Positions 15,792 to 24,452 are shown, counted from the first letter of the stretch. The stretch: 37,606 bases of DNA from Acetobacteraceae bacterium (GCA_947371015.1 CANBNK010000039.1:1-37606), one strand, 5' to 3'. Program-made: numbers and translations. The notes: generated from the letters alone by a model not told the origin.

Positions 15792-16946
15792 ATGGCGGAA
15801 CGCCGCATCGGCATCATCATGAACGGCGTCACCGGGCGCATGGGCACCAACCAGCACCTGGTGCGCAGCGTCGCCGCCATCCGCGCCGAGGGCGGCATGC
15901 GCCTGGCCAATGGCGACCGGTTGATGCCCGACCCCATCCTGGTCGGCCGCAGCCGCGAGAAGCTGGAGGCGCTGGCCAAGGCGCACAACATCAGCCGCGT
16001 CAGCACCGACCTGGACGCCTGCCTGGCCGACCCGAAGGACGAGCTGTTCTTCGACGCCGCCACCACCGTGCTGCGCGCCGGGCTGCTGAAGCAGGCCATC
16101 GCTGCCGGCAAGCACATCTACACCGAGAAACCCTCGGCCGATAATCTGGCCGATGCGCTGGAAGTGGCGCGGCTGGCCAAGGCCGCCGGCATCAAGCACG
16201 GGGTGGTGCAGGACAAGCTGTTCCTGCCCGGCCTGCGCAAGATGAAGATGGTGATCGACAGCGGCTTCCTCGGGCGCATCTGCTCGGTGAAGGGCGAGTT
16301 CGGCTACTGGGTATTCGAGGGCGACCTGCAACCGGCGCAGCGCCCGAGCTGGAACTACAAGGCGGCCGAGGGCGGCGGCATCATCCTGGATATGCTGTGC
16401 CACTGGCGCTACGTGCTGGACAACCTGTTCGGCGAAGTGGAAGCCGTCAGCTGCCTCGGCGCCACGCATATCCCGACGCGCATCGGCGAGGACGGCAAGC
16501 CGTACCAGGCCGATGTGGACGACGCGGCCTATGCCACCTTCCAGCTGAAGGGCGGGGTGATCGCGCACATCAACAGCAGCTGGGTCACCCGCGTGCGGCG
16601 CGACGACCTGGCGACCTTCCAGGTGGATGGCACGCATGGCAGCGCCATCGCCGGCCTGCAGAAGTGCTGGACGCAGTCGCGCGTCGCCACGCCGAAGCCG
16701 GTGTGGAACCCCGACATTCCCCAGCCGATCGACTTTTTTGCGGGTTGGCAGGAAGTGCCCAACAGCCAGGACTACCCCAACGGCTTCCGCGCCCAGTGGG
16801 AGATGTTCCTGCGCTATATGGTCGGCGAAACCAGCAGCTTCCCTTGGGATTTGATGGCGGGTGCCAAGGGCGTGCAGTTGGCGGAAGCCGGGCTGCGCAG
16901 TTGGAAGGAACGCCGCTGGATCGACGTACCCAAGCTGGAAGGCTGA
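15792..16946 (+). CDS. Gfo/Idh/MocA family oxidoreductase
   Basis: A 384-residue NAD(P)-dependent oxidoreductase. The nucleotide-binding fold starts RIGIIMNGVTGRMGTNQH (residues 5-22), unusually with Asn-Gly-Val-Thr-Gly-Arg-Met-Gly, and the family's EKP motif is at 112-114 (YTEKPSADN). The substrate domain follows with GGGIILDMLCHWRYVLDNLFG, where the family's catalytic His region is expected. Such enzymes oxidise sugars, inositols or their acids. The chosen ATG has AAGGAG 8 bases upstream; the longer open frame upstream overlaps the aldolase gene and is not used. The gap to the next gene is 93 bases and holds strong hairpins. Confidence 0.9.
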   Translation: MAERRIGIIMNGVTGRMGTNQHLVRSVAAIRAEGGMRLANGDRLMPDPILVGRSREKLEALAKAHNISRVSTDLDACLADPKDELFFDAATTVLRAGLLKQAIAAGKHIYTEKPSADNLADALEVARLAKAAGIKHGVVQDKLFLPGLRKMKMVIDSGFLGRICSVKGEFGYWVFEGDLQPAQRPSWNYKAAEGGGIILDMLCHWRYVLDNLFGEVEAVSCLGATHIPTRIGEDGKPYQADVDDAAYATFQLKGGVIAHINSSWVTRVRRDDLATFQVDGTHGSAIAGLQKCWTQSRVATPKPVWNPDIPQPIDFFAGWQEVPNSQDYPNGFRAQWEMFLRYMVGETSSFPWDLMAGAKGVQLAEAGLRSWKERRWIDVPKLEG

Positions 16947-16951
16947 AGGTT

Positions 16952-17010
16952 GGGGGAGATGAACTCCCCCAAGCCCCCTCCTTTTTCTGCGTTCTAAAAA
17001 GAAGGGGGGT
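16952..17010. terminator. two consecutive G/C-run hairpins inside the operon
   Basis: First hairpin: GGGGGAG (16952-16958) pairs with CTCCCCC (16964-16970) around a 5-base loop. Second: a C5-T-CC-T5 arm (16974-16986) pairs with A5-GAA-G5 (16996-17008) with one G-T wobble. G and C runs continue to 17016. They could attenuate transcription between the oxidoreductase and DUF993 genes or protect the upstream mRNA. Confidence 0.5.
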
Positions 17011-17039
17011 TCTCCCCCGCGCTTCCTGCGGAGCCGCCA

Positions 17040-18197
17040 ATGCCCACCATCACGCTGCCCACGCCCACCGGTCTCGCCGCCTTCACCACCAGCGCGCCGC
17101 GCATCTTCCCGCGCGCCACGCCGCCCTTCCCGCGCGTGGCACTGGCCGCCGCGCATGTGGTGGCGGACCCGCTGGCCGAGCAGGACCCCTGGCTGGACAC
17201 GAAGGTGGACTGGGACACCACCATCGCCTTCCGCAAGCACCTCTGGTCGCTCGGCCTGGGCGTCGCGGAAGCGATGGATACGGCGCAGCGCGGCATGGGG
17301 CTGGACTGGGTTGGCGCGCAGGAACTGGTGCGCCGCAGCCTGGACGCCATGCAGGACCACCCCGGCGCGGTCATGGCCAGCGGCGCCGGCACCGACCACC
17401 TGGCGCCCGGCCCGGACGTCACCATCGACGACGTGATCCGCGCCTATGAGGAACAGTGCGAAACCATCGAAAAGCTGGGCGGCCGCATCATCCTGATGGC
17501 CTCCCGCGCCCTGGCCAAGGCGGCGCGCTCGCCCGCGGATTATGAGCGCGTCTATGCCCGCATCCTAGGTGGCGTGCAGCAGCCGGTCATCATCCACTGG
17601 CTGGGCGAGATGTTCGACCCCGCGCTGGAAGGCTATTGGGGCAACCACGACCACTACGCGGCCATGGAAACCGCGCTGGCCGTCATCGCCGGCAGCGCGG
17701 CGAAGGTGGATGGCGTGAAGATCAGCCTGCTCGACAAGGAGAAGGAGATCGCCATGCGCCGGCGGCTGCCTTCCGGCGTGCGGATGTACACCGGCGACGA
17801 CTTCAACTACGCGGAGCTGATCGCCGGCGACGCGCAGGGCCATTCGGATGCGCTGCTCGGCATCTTCGACCCCATCGCCCCGGCGGTGGGCGGCGCGCTG
17901 GCGGCGCTGGCCGGCGGCGACCTCCAGCAGTTCCACGGGATTTTGGCGCCGACGGTGCCGCTCTCGCGCCATATCTTTCAGGCGCCGACGCGCTTCTATA
18001 AAACAGGCGTGGTGTTCATGGCCTGGCTGGCCGGCCACCAATCCCACTTCACCATGGTCGGCGGCCAGCAATCCACGCGCTCGATCCAACATTTTTCCGA
18101 GTTGTTCCGACTGGCTGATGACGCCGGCCTGCTGCCCGACCCGGACCTGGCCTGCGCACGGATGCGGGCGCTGCTCGCCACGCACGGTGTTGCGTGA
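17040..18197 (+). CDS. DUF993 (DHDPS-like) family protein
   Basis: A 385-residue protein of the DUF993 group, annotated in databases as dihydrodipicolinate synthase family though it diverges strongly from DapA. Recognisable stretches are VVADPLAEQDPW, DWDTTIAFRKHLWSLGLGVAEAMDTAQRGMGLDW and QQPVIIHWLGEMFDPALEGYWG. Lys227 in VDGVKISLLDKEKE is a candidate Schiff-base residue by position in the barrel. Its biochemical function is not established as far as I know. The ATG is at 17040. The stop overlaps the next gene's ATG (TGATG at 18195-18199). The presence of two aldolase-type genes in one operon suggests a pathway with two cleavage or dehydration steps, or a paralogue with a changed role. Confidence 0.85.
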   Translation: MPTITLPTPTGLAAFTTSAPRIFPRATPPFPRVALAAAHVVADPLAEQDPWLDTKVDWDTTIAFRKHLWSLGLGVAEAMDTAQRGMGLDWVGAQELVRRSLDAMQDHPGAVMASGAGTDHLAPGPDVTIDDVIRAYEEQCETIEKLGGRIILMASRALAKAARSPADYERVYARILGGVQQPVIIHWLGEMFDPALEGYWGNHDHYAAMETALAVIAGSAAKVDGVKISLLDKEKEIAMRRRLPSGVRMYTGDDFNYAELIAGDAQGHSDALLGIFDPIAPAVGGALAALAGGDLQQFHGILAPTVPLSRHIFQAPTRFYKTGVVFMAWLAGHQSHFTMVGGQQSTRSIQHFSELFRLADDAGLLPDPDLACARMRALLATHGVA

Positions 18198-19015
18198 TGG
18201 GCGCCCCCGGCCCCCTCTCACTGAACACCGCGACGGTGCGGGACCAGTGGAACCTGGCCCAGGCCATCGAGGGCTGCGCGCGGCACGGTATCCCCGGCAT
18301 CTCGCCCTGGCGCGACAAGGTGGCAGAACTCGGCCTGGCACAATCGGCGAAGCACATCCGCGACGCCGGGCTGTTCGTCTCCGGCCTCTGCCGCGGCGGC
18401 ATGTTCCCCGCCGCCGATGCCGCCGGGCGCCGCGCCGCGATCGAGGACAACCTCCGCGCCATCGAGGAAGCGCAGCTGCTGGGCGCGCAATGCCTGGTGG
18501 TGCTGGGCGGTGGCCTGCCCCCCGGCAGCAAGGACCTGCCGGGCGCCCGCGCCATGTTCCATGACGGCTTGGCCGCCGTGCTGCCCGCCGCCCGCGCCGC
18601 CGGCGTCACCATCGCGCTGGAACCGCTGCACCCGATGACCTGCGCCGACCGCAGCGTGCTCTCCACGCTGGGCCAGGCGCTGGACCTCTGCGACGAGTTC
18701 GGTGCGGGCGTGGGCATCGCGCTGGATGTCTACCACGTGTGGTGGGACCCCGAGTTGGCGCAGCAGGTGGCGCGGGCGGGCAAGCGCATTGCCGCCTTCC
18801 ACGTCTGCGACTGGCTGGTGCCGACCACCGACCTGGTGTTCGACCGCGGCATGCCCGGCGATGGCGTCATCGACATTCCCGCCATCCGCGCCATGGCGGA
18901 AGCCGCCGGCTATGCCGGCCCGTGCGAGCTGGAATTGTTGAGCCACCACTGGTGGAAGCAAGACCCCGAGGCGGTGTTGACCCGCGCCAAGGCGGCGCAC
19001 GCAACGTCATGCTGA
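18197..19015 (+). CDS. sugar phosphate isomerase/epimerase (xylose isomerase-like TIM barrel)
   Basis: A 272-residue TIM-barrel protein of the AP-endonuclease-2/sugar isomerase superfamily. Four metal ligands expected in this fold are visible: Glu142 (IALEPLHP), Asp177 (IALDVYHVWW), His202 (AAFHVCDW) and Glu244 or Glu246 (CELELLS). Members isomerise or epimerise ketoses, inosose or keto-glycosides. Translation is coupled to the DUF993 gene by a one-base overlap; an in-frame GTG three bases upstream (18194) is also possible. Its last 7 bases overlap the start of the TTT binding-protein gene, showing tight operon packing. Confidence 0.88.
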   Translation: MGAPGPLSLNTATVRDQWNLAQAIEGCARHGIPGISPWRDKVAELGLAQSAKHIRDAGLFVSGLCRGGMFPAADAAGRRAAIEDNLRAIEEAQLLGAQCLVVLGGGLPPGSKDLPGARAMFHDGLAAVLPAARAAGVTIALEPLHPMTCADRSVLSTLGQALDLCDEFGAGVGIALDVYHVWWDPELAQQVARAGKRIAAFHVCDWLVPTTDLVFDRGMPGDGVIDIPAIRAMAEAAGYAGPCELELLSHHWWKQDPEAVLTRAKAAHATSC

Positions 19016-19950
19016 GGCGCTCGCTCCTCACCCTGCTGGCGACGCCGGCGCTGGCACAGCCGCGCATGCTTCGCATCGTCGTGCCCTTCGCGCCGGGCGG
19101 CGCTTCGGACCTCGTCGCGCGCATCATCGCGGAGCCGCTCGGCGCGGCGCTCGGCCAGGCCGTGCTGGTGGAAAACCGCCCCGGCGCCGGCGGCAACCTG
19201 GGCGCCGAAGCCGTGGTCCGCGCCGCGGCGGATGGCAAGACGCTGCTGATGGGCGCGCCCGGTGCGCTGACGGTGAACCCGCACCTTTACCCGGACCTGC
19301 CGTTCAAGCCGCTGGTGGACCTGGCGCCGGTCTCGCTGGTGTTCACCACGGACCATTTGGTGGTCGTCCATCCCTCGGTGCCCGCCCGCACGCTGGCCGA
19401 GTTCATCGCACTATCAAAAGCGCAGCCCGGCCGCATCGCCTATGCCTCCGCCGGCACCGGCGCCACCACGCATCTGTTCGGCGCGCTGTTCGGCCTGCGC
19501 GCGGGGGCGGAGCTGACCCACGTGTCCTATCGCGGCAGCGGCCCGGCGGTGAACGACCTGCTGGGCGGCACGGTGCAGGCCATGTTCGACCAACTGCCCA
19601 GCAGCGTGGCGCATGTCCGCGAAGGCCGGCTGCGGGCGCTTTGCACCACCGGCGCCGCGCGGCACGCGCTGCTGCCGGACGTGCCCACCGCCGCCGAGGC
19701 AGGGCTGGCCGACTATCAGGTGGCCTCCTGGAACGCGCTGCTGGCCCCGGCCGCCACCCCCGGTGATACCGTCGCCCGCCAGGCCGCCGCCATCGCGGAG
19801 GTGATGGCGCTGCCCACGGTGCGCGACCGGCTGCGCCCGCTCGGCGCCGATCCCGCCGCATCCACCCCGGCCGCCCTGGCCACGCTGCTGCGGAGCGAGA
19901 CACAGCGCTGGGGCGAGGTGGTGCGCGCCGCACACATCACGGTGCAGTAG
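19009..19950 (+). CDS. TTT (TctC/Bug family) solute-binding protein, operon-embedded
   Basis: A 313-residue periplasmic binding protein of the Bug/TctC family. A short signal peptide (MLRRSLLTLLATPALAQ) is followed by RIVVPFAPGGASDLVARIIAEPLGAALGQAVLVENRPGAGGNLG, the family signature for carboxylate binding, and later ISYASAGTGA-like YASAGTGATTHLFG. No TctA or TctB gene adjoins it, so it must share membrane components encoded elsewhere, perhaps at 25519-27640. The start overlaps the isomerase gene's end by 7 bases; the long open frame further upstream is not coding. Last gene of the aldolase operon; its ligand may be the pathway substrate (inference). Confidence 0.92.
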   Translation: MLRRSLLTLLATPALAQPRMLRIVVPFAPGGASDLVARIIAEPLGAALGQAVLVENRPGAGGNLGAEAVVRAAADGKTLLMGAPGALTVNPHLYPDLPFKPLVDLAPVSLVFTTDHLVVVHPSVPARTLAEFIALSKAQPGRIAYASAGTGATTHLFGALFGLRAGAELTHVSYRGSGPAVNDLLGGTVQAMFDQLPSSVAHVREGRLRALCTTGAARHALLPDVPTAAEAGLADYQVASWNALLAPAATPGDTVARQAAAIAEVMALPTVRDRLRPLGADPAASTPAALATLLRSETQRWGEVVRAAHITVQ

Positions 19951-19984
19951 CGGAGCAGTGCTGGCGCTGTCGCGTTCAGCGTCC

Positions 19985-21286
19985 ATGAGCATCACGTCCC
20001 TCCTGCGCCTGCCGCTGCTGGCCTGCTCCGTGGCACTGGCGGCCTGCGGCAGCATCCCCGCCGCCGCCCCGGGGCCGGAGGATGCGCTGGACCGGCACGG
20101 CCAGCAGATGGAGGCGCTGGATGGCGCGCCGCTGTTGGCCGGCAACCGCATCGATATCCTGCGCGACGGCGCCGAGACCTTCCCGGCCATGTTCCGCGCC
20201 ATCGCCGGCGCGCGCGACCACGTGAACCTGGAGTTCTTCATCCTGCAGGACGTGCGGGCCCCGGGCATGGCCGACAGCCTGTTCACCCTGCTGGCCGGCA
20301 AGCTGCAACAGGGCGTCGCGGTGAACCTGCTGTACGACAGCTTCGGCAGCCGCGCGACGCCATCGGCGGCATGGGCGGAGCTGCGCCGGCGCGGCGCCCA
20401 TGTGCTGGAGTTCAACCCGCTGGACCCGACGCGCAGCCGTCGCGGCTGGCTGCCGAACAACCGCGACCACCGCAAGATCCTGGTCGTGGATGGCCGCGTT
20501 GCCTTCATGGGCGGCGTCAACTTCGACAAGGTCTATGAGAATGACTGCCACGGCCCGTCTACCGGCTTCACCGGCGCCGGAGAGGACCCCGAGGCCGCCT
20601 GCTGGCGCGACACCAGCATCCGGATCGAAGGCCCGGCGGTGGCGGAGCTGCAACGGCTGTTCCTGCACAACTGGCAGGTCCAGCGCGGCGAGCCATTGCC
20701 CGTGCGTGCCTGGTTCCCGCCGTTGCGGGTGGAAGGGTCGGCTCGGGTCCGCATCCTCGGCAGCGCCCCCACCGCCGGGGCGCCGCGCTACTACCTGACC
20801 CTGGTTGCGGCACTGCGGGGCGCGCGCCAGCGGATCTGGGCTTCCACCGGGTTCTTCGTGCCGACGCATGCCGAACGCGAGGAACTGGCCCGCGCCGCGC
20901 GCCGTGGCGTGGACGTGCGGCTGGTGCTGCCGGCCTGGAACGACAGCGCCGCCGCGCTGGCGGCCGGCCATGCCGCCTATGATGACCTGCTGGAAGCCGG
21001 CGTCCGCATCTTCGAGATGCATCGCGCCGTGCTCCATTCCAAGCTGGCGGTGGTGGATGGCGCCTGGACCGCGATCGGCAGTTCCAACCTGGACCGCCGC
21101 AGCGTGGCGCTGAACGACGAGGTCGATGCGGTTGCGCTGGGCCGCGACACCGCCACGGCGGTGGAACGCGTGCTGGCCACCGACATGCGTGAGGGCCAGG
21201 CGGTTTCCCTGGCCGAATGGCGCCGGCGCAGCCTGGGCGCGCGCCTGCGGGAGTTGGCGTCCCGCCTGGTGATCGACCTGCTATAG
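19985..21286 (+). CDS. phospholipase D/cardiolipin synthase-like lipoprotein
   Basis: A 433-residue phosphatidyltransferase of the PLD superfamily with two HKD motifs: His162-Lys164-Asp169 (HRKILVVD) and His351-Lys353-Asp358 (HSKLAVVD), each followed by the usual Gly/Asn (FMGGVNF, IGSSNLDRRS). Instead of the two N-terminal membrane helices of ClsA it has a lipoprotein signal with lipobox VALAAC, Cys21. That places it on the periplasmic face. The ATG at 19985 is preferred over GTG at 19958 because it gives a clean signal peptide. It may make cardiolipin or act on envelope phospholipids. Its stop codon abuts that of the convergent enolase-family gene. Confidence 0.88.
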   Translation: MSITSLLRLPLLACSVALAACGSIPAAAPGPEDALDRHGQQMEALDGAPLLAGNRIDILRDGAETFPAMFRAIAGARDHVNLEFFILQDVRAPGMADSLFTLLAGKLQQGVAVNLLYDSFGSRATPSAAWAELRRRGAHVLEFNPLDPTRSRRGWLPNNRDHRKILVVDGRVAFMGGVNFDKVYENDCHGPSTGFTGAGEDPEAACWRDTSIRIEGPAVAELQRLFLHNWQVQRGEPLPVRAWFPPLRVEGSARVRILGSAPTAGAPRYYLTLVAALRGARQRIWASTGFFVPTHAEREELARAARRGVDVRLVLPAWNDSAAALAAGHAAYDDLLEAGVRIFEMHRAVLHSKLAVVDGAWTAIGSSNLDRRSVALNDEVDAVALGRDTATAVERVLATDMREGQAVSLAEWRRRSLGARLRELASRLVIDLL

Positions 21287-22693
21287 CGGCCAGGCGGCCT
21301 TGGGCATGGCTTCCATGGCGACGTAGTCGGGTTCGATATTCGCGCCCAGCCCGGGCACGTCCAGGCTGCCCAACGCCAACGCCCCGGCGCGAATGGCCAG
21401 GCGCGGGCCGCGCGACGTGTCGGCGTAGAGGTCCGGATGGGCTTCCATGAAGCGCACCGCCTCCACCTTCGGCCGGCCGGCGAAGCCGTCGATGAAGTGG
21501 TGGCCGTTGCGTTCCACATGCGTCAGGCCGAGCAGCGAGACCAGCGCCAAATCCTGCTGCACGCAAATCCCGGCCAGCGTGGTCAGGTCCTCGCCCGAGA
21601 GGAAGTAGTCGCCGCCCCAGGCGCGGCAGCGCGCCAGGTTGATGACCGACCGCCACACCCCCTTGCACGCCTTGGAGGAGACCCCGGCATAGCCCAGCGC
21701 GCGGGCCTGCACGAAGGCATCCAGGTCGCCATCGCTTTCGTCGATGATCACCGGCCGCGCGCTGCCCAGCGCGGCCATGCTGGTCTCCAATGCGCGGGCG
21801 CGCTTCACCGGCTGCTCGATGTAGAGGATGGAGGCACACAGCCGCTGGAGGCGCGGTTCCGCCGCCATGGCGCGCCACAGCGCGGCGGCGCCCTCGGCAT
21901 CGGCGTATTGCTCATTGCCATCCAGGCTGGCCTGGTAGGCGGGGCCGGCGTCCAGCACGCCGGCGATGCGGCTCAGGCGCTCCACGTCCTGCGCCACGTC
22001 GCCCATCACCTTCAGCTTCCAGTAGCGGTGCTGGTAGGTGGCGGCAACCTCCTCCAGCGTCTCCGGCAGGCCGTCATTCACCCGCTCGGTCTGGTCGGCG
22101 GCGATGATCGGGTCCACCAGGCCGACAGTGTGGCGCGCGTGGATCTTCGCGGCCGGCCGCAGCCCGCCGAGCATGGCGGAGAAGTCGAAGCTGCCGAGGT
22201 CGGCGATGACGGCATGCGGCGCCATGCCGCCGATATTCGCGCGCATGCCATCGAAGAAGGAAACGCCGCTGAGTTTCAGCAGCGCATCCAGGCAGGCGCG
22301 GTCCAGCAGGGCGCGGCCGTAGCTGGCCACCAGCGGGTTCAGCGCCTCGCGTCCGCACGCCGCGACGTGCGCGGCATAGCCGTTGGCGTAGTGCCCGAAG
22401 GCGGTGTCGGCGCCGGCAGCCAGCGACTGCGCCTCGGCAAGTTCCAGGCTGCGGCGCAGCTGGTGTTCATTCTGCGCGTCGGACAGCGCCGGGTCCTTGT
22501 CGAACCACTTCGCGGCGATGCTCTCGGCTGCCACGCCCCAGCCCTCGCGACCATCCTCAAGCCGGATGCGCGCGCGCAGCACTGCCTGGCGGCCCTGCGT
22601 CACGGTGATGACGCCGAAGCGGAAGGGCAGCCGCAGCGTGAACGGCCATTCGCGGCGTTCCACGGCGACGACGGTAAAGCGCGGCGGGGTCAT
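21281..22693 (-). CDS. enolase superfamily (mandelate racemase/muconate-lactonizing type) enzyme
   Basis: A 470-residue TIM-barrel enzyme that would abstract the proton next to a carboxylate and dehydrate or isomerise it. Metal ligands by motif are Asp258 (SLDGNEQY), Glu293 (YIEQP) and Asp318 or Glu319 (IIDES). WKLK with Lys226 and Lys228 gives a general base, and Lys341 (SSKACKGVW) lies on the opposite face, the pattern of the muconate-lactonizing subgroup. It is longer than usual (about 350-400). The ATG overlaps the stop of the upstream isomerase (ATGA). It shares 6 bases with the PLD gene at its 3' end. Probably a sugar-acid dehydratase or epimerase (inference). Confidence 0.85.
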   Translation of the reverse strand: MTPPRFTVVAVERREWPFTLRLPFRFGVITVTQGRQAVLRARIRLEDGREGWGVAAESIAAKWFDKDPALSDAQNEHQLRRSLELAEAQSLAAGADTAFGHYANGYAAHVAACGREALNPLVASYGRALLDRACLDALLKLSGVSFFDGMRANIGGMAPHAVIADLGSFDFSAMLGGLRPAAKIHARHTVGLVDPIIAADQTERVNDGLPETLEEVAATYQHRYWKLKVMGDVAQDVERLSRIAGVLDAGPAYQASLDGNEQYADAEGAAALWRAMAAEPRLQRLCASILYIEQPVKRARALETSMAALGSARPVIIDESDGDLDAFVQARALGYAGVSSKACKGVWRSVINLARCRAWGGDYFLSGEDLTTLAGICVQQDLALVSLLGLTHVERNGHHFIDGFAGRPKVEAVRFMEAHPDLYADTSRGPRLAIRAGALALGSLDVPGLGANIEPDYVAMEAMPKAAWPL

Positions 22694-23511
22694 GCCAGCG
22701 TCTCCAATATGCCGCGCAGGTGGCCGATGGCACGGGCCGCGCAGGTTGGTCCGTCCGGATAATAGTCGAAGGGCTCCACCCCACACAGCCCGGCATAGCC
22801 ATGCCGGTGCAGGGTGGCGAGGATCGGCGCGAAGCGGTCGCTGCCCTGGCCCGGGCCACGGCGGTTGCGGTCGTTCAGATGGATATGCGCCAGCATCCCC
22901 GTCGGCAGCCAGCGGTCGAGCAGGGCGGTCACAGCCTCGGCCTCGCCATTCCCGGCGGCGCAGACATCCAGCATGGTCCGCAGCGCGGGGTTGTCGATGC
23001 GCTCCACGATGCCGACGGCTTCCGCCACCGTGGTGGCCCAGTTGGTCTCGCGCGGTGCCAGCGGTTCCAGGCAATAGACCAGCCCGGCCTTGGCCGCCCA
23101 TTCGCCGGCCTTGGCCATGGCCTCCTCGGCGCGGGCGGCATCGCCATCGGCGGCCACGTGCCGCGCCCCGGGGGAGCCGTGCACCAGCACATGCGCGCCG
23201 AGGTCGGCAGCCAGCTCGATCAGGCCCTGCATCACGTCCAGCGTGCGGCCACGCAGCGCCGGGTCGCCGCTGGTGATGCTGAGGCCCTTCGGCGCAATCA
23301 GCAGCCAGTGCAGCGAGGTGATGGCCAACCCCTGGTCGGCCGCCTGGTCCCGCACCTCGGCTCGGCGCGTGGCGCTCAGCAAGTGGGGTGCCTCCGCGTC
23401 CAGGGTGAAGGGGGCAATCTCGATGCCGTCGTAGCCCAGGCTCGCGGTCAACGCGCATTGCCTGGCAAACGGCAGTTCCTTGATGACCTCGTTGCAGAGC
23501 GTCAGACGCAT
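22690..23511 (-). CDS. sugar phosphate isomerase/epimerase (TIM barrel), second copy
   Basis: A 273-residue xylose-isomerase-like TIM barrel. Metal ligands by position are Glu149 (YCLEPLAP), Asp182 (TMLDVCAA), His211 (AHIHLND) and Glu246 (CGVEPFDY). It is a different subfamily from the protein at 18197: the N-terminus MRLTLCNEVIKELPFARQCALTASLGYDGIEIAPFTL resembles D-psicose 3-epimerase and hydroxypyruvate isomerase relatives. It is translationally coupled to the enolase-superfamily gene through a 4-base overlap, so the two enzymes likely act on successive intermediates. The 101 bases upstream separate it from the divergent GNAT gene; no operator was found there. Confidence 0.87.
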   Translation of the reverse strand: MRLTLCNEVIKELPFARQCALTASLGYDGIEIAPFTLDAEAPHLLSATRRAEVRDQAADQGLAITSLHWLLIAPKGLSITSGDPALRGRTLDVMQGLIELAADLGAHVLVHGSPGARHVAADGDAARAEEAMAKAGEWAAKAGLVYCLEPLAPRETNWATTVAEAVGIVERIDNPALRTMLDVCAAGNGEAEAVTALLDRWLPTGMLAHIHLNDRNRRGPGQGSDRFAPILATLHRHGYAGLCGVEPFDYYPDGPTCAARAIGHLRGILETLA

Positions 23512-23612
23512 GGGCGCGGCACCTTGATGACAGTGCTGTCCTGCGCTGAGAACGCCGCCGCGTCCAGTCCGTTGCGCTTGACCGCGGCCCGGCGGCGGGG
23601 TCCGATCCCGCC

Positions 23613-24452
23613 ATGCCCCTGCGTTCGCTCACTGCCGCCGACCTGCCCCGCGCCGCCGCGCTGTCTGCCCTGATCGGCTGGAACCAGAACCAGGCCGACT
23701 GGGCCGAGTTCGTCACGGCGGGCCAGGCGCGCGGGCGGGATGACGGCGGCGCCGAAAGCCTGGCAGCCAGCGCCGCCACCCTAGGCTACGGGCCGGACCT
23801 GGCCTGGATCTCCATGGTGCTGGTGCGCCCGGACCTGCGCCGCCAGGGCCATGCCACCGCGCTGATGCGCTGGGCGGTGGAGAGCCTGCGGGACGCCGGC
23901 GTGGCCAGTCTGGCGCTGGACGCCACCCCGGCGGGGCGGCCGGTCTATGCCCGGCTTGGCTTCCGCGACGTCTGGGGCTTCACGCGCTGGCTGCTGCCGG
24001 CGGCCTTGCCGGTGGAGCCCGGCGTGACGGTGCGCCCGCTGCGCGCCGCCGACTGGCCCGCCGTGCTGGCGCTGGACCTGGCCGGCTTCGGCGCCCCGCG
24101 CGGCCCGCTGCTGCGCCGCTTCGCCCGGCGCCTGCCCGCCGCCGCCTGGGTGGCGGAAGCCGCGGGCCAGGTCAGCGGCGCCATTCTCGGGCGGGACGGG
24201 TTGCGCCAGCCCGGCCTCGGCCCGCTCTGGGCACCGGATGCCGCCACCGGCCGCGCCCTGCTGGCGGCCGCGCGCAACGCGCTGCCGGGCGCGGCCGTGC
24301 TGGACCTGTGCGACCACGCCGCCGGCCTTGGCGACTGGCTGGGCGAGCACGGCGCCAGTGCGCAACGTCCCTTCACCCGCATGGTGTTGGGCGCCGACCT
24401 GCCTGGTGAAGCCAGCGGCTACCTGGCCGCCGCCGGACCCGAATTCGGATAG
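23613..24452 (+). CDS. double-GNAT-domain acetyltransferase
   Basis: A 279-residue protein with two GNAT-like halves. The N-terminal domain is complete: WISMVLVRPDLRRQGHATALMRWAVESL has the acetyl-CoA-binding V-x-P-x-x-R-x-x-G-x-A pattern around residues 68-90, followed by ALDATPAGRPVYARLGFRDVWGFTRW. The C-terminal half (from VTVRPLRAADWPAVLALDLAGFGAPR) resembles the DUF1248/Acetyltransf_18 domain and ends FTRMVLG. The substrate is not known. It stands alone, divergent from the isomerase-enolase pair and 68 bases before the TTT transporter operon, which has its own operator. Confidence 0.82.
   Translation: MPLRSLTAADLPRAAALSALIGWNQNQADWAEFVTAGQARGRDDGGAESLAASAATLGYGPDLAWISMVLVRPDLRRQGHATALMRWAVESLRDAGVASLALDATPAGRPVYARLGFRDVWGFTRWLLPAALPVEPGVTVRPLRAADWPAVLALDLAGFGAPRGPLLRRFARRLPAAAWVAEAAGQVSGAILGRDGLRQPGLGPLWAPDAATGRALLAAARNALPGAAVLDLCDHAAGLGDWLGEHGASAQRPFTRMVLGADLPGEASGYLAAAGPEFG

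Noticed and set aside
15750-17399. A 549-codon minus-strand open frame opposite the oxidoreductase and DUF993 genes
   Set aside because: Same low-complexity His/Gln/Arg composition; the opposite strand carries well-supported genes.
22693-23779. Upstream extension of the enolase-superfamily frame to 832 codons
   Set aside because: The extra part reads Arg/Pro/Gly-rich filler and overlaps the real isomerase gene in another frame; the ATGA overlap marks the true start.
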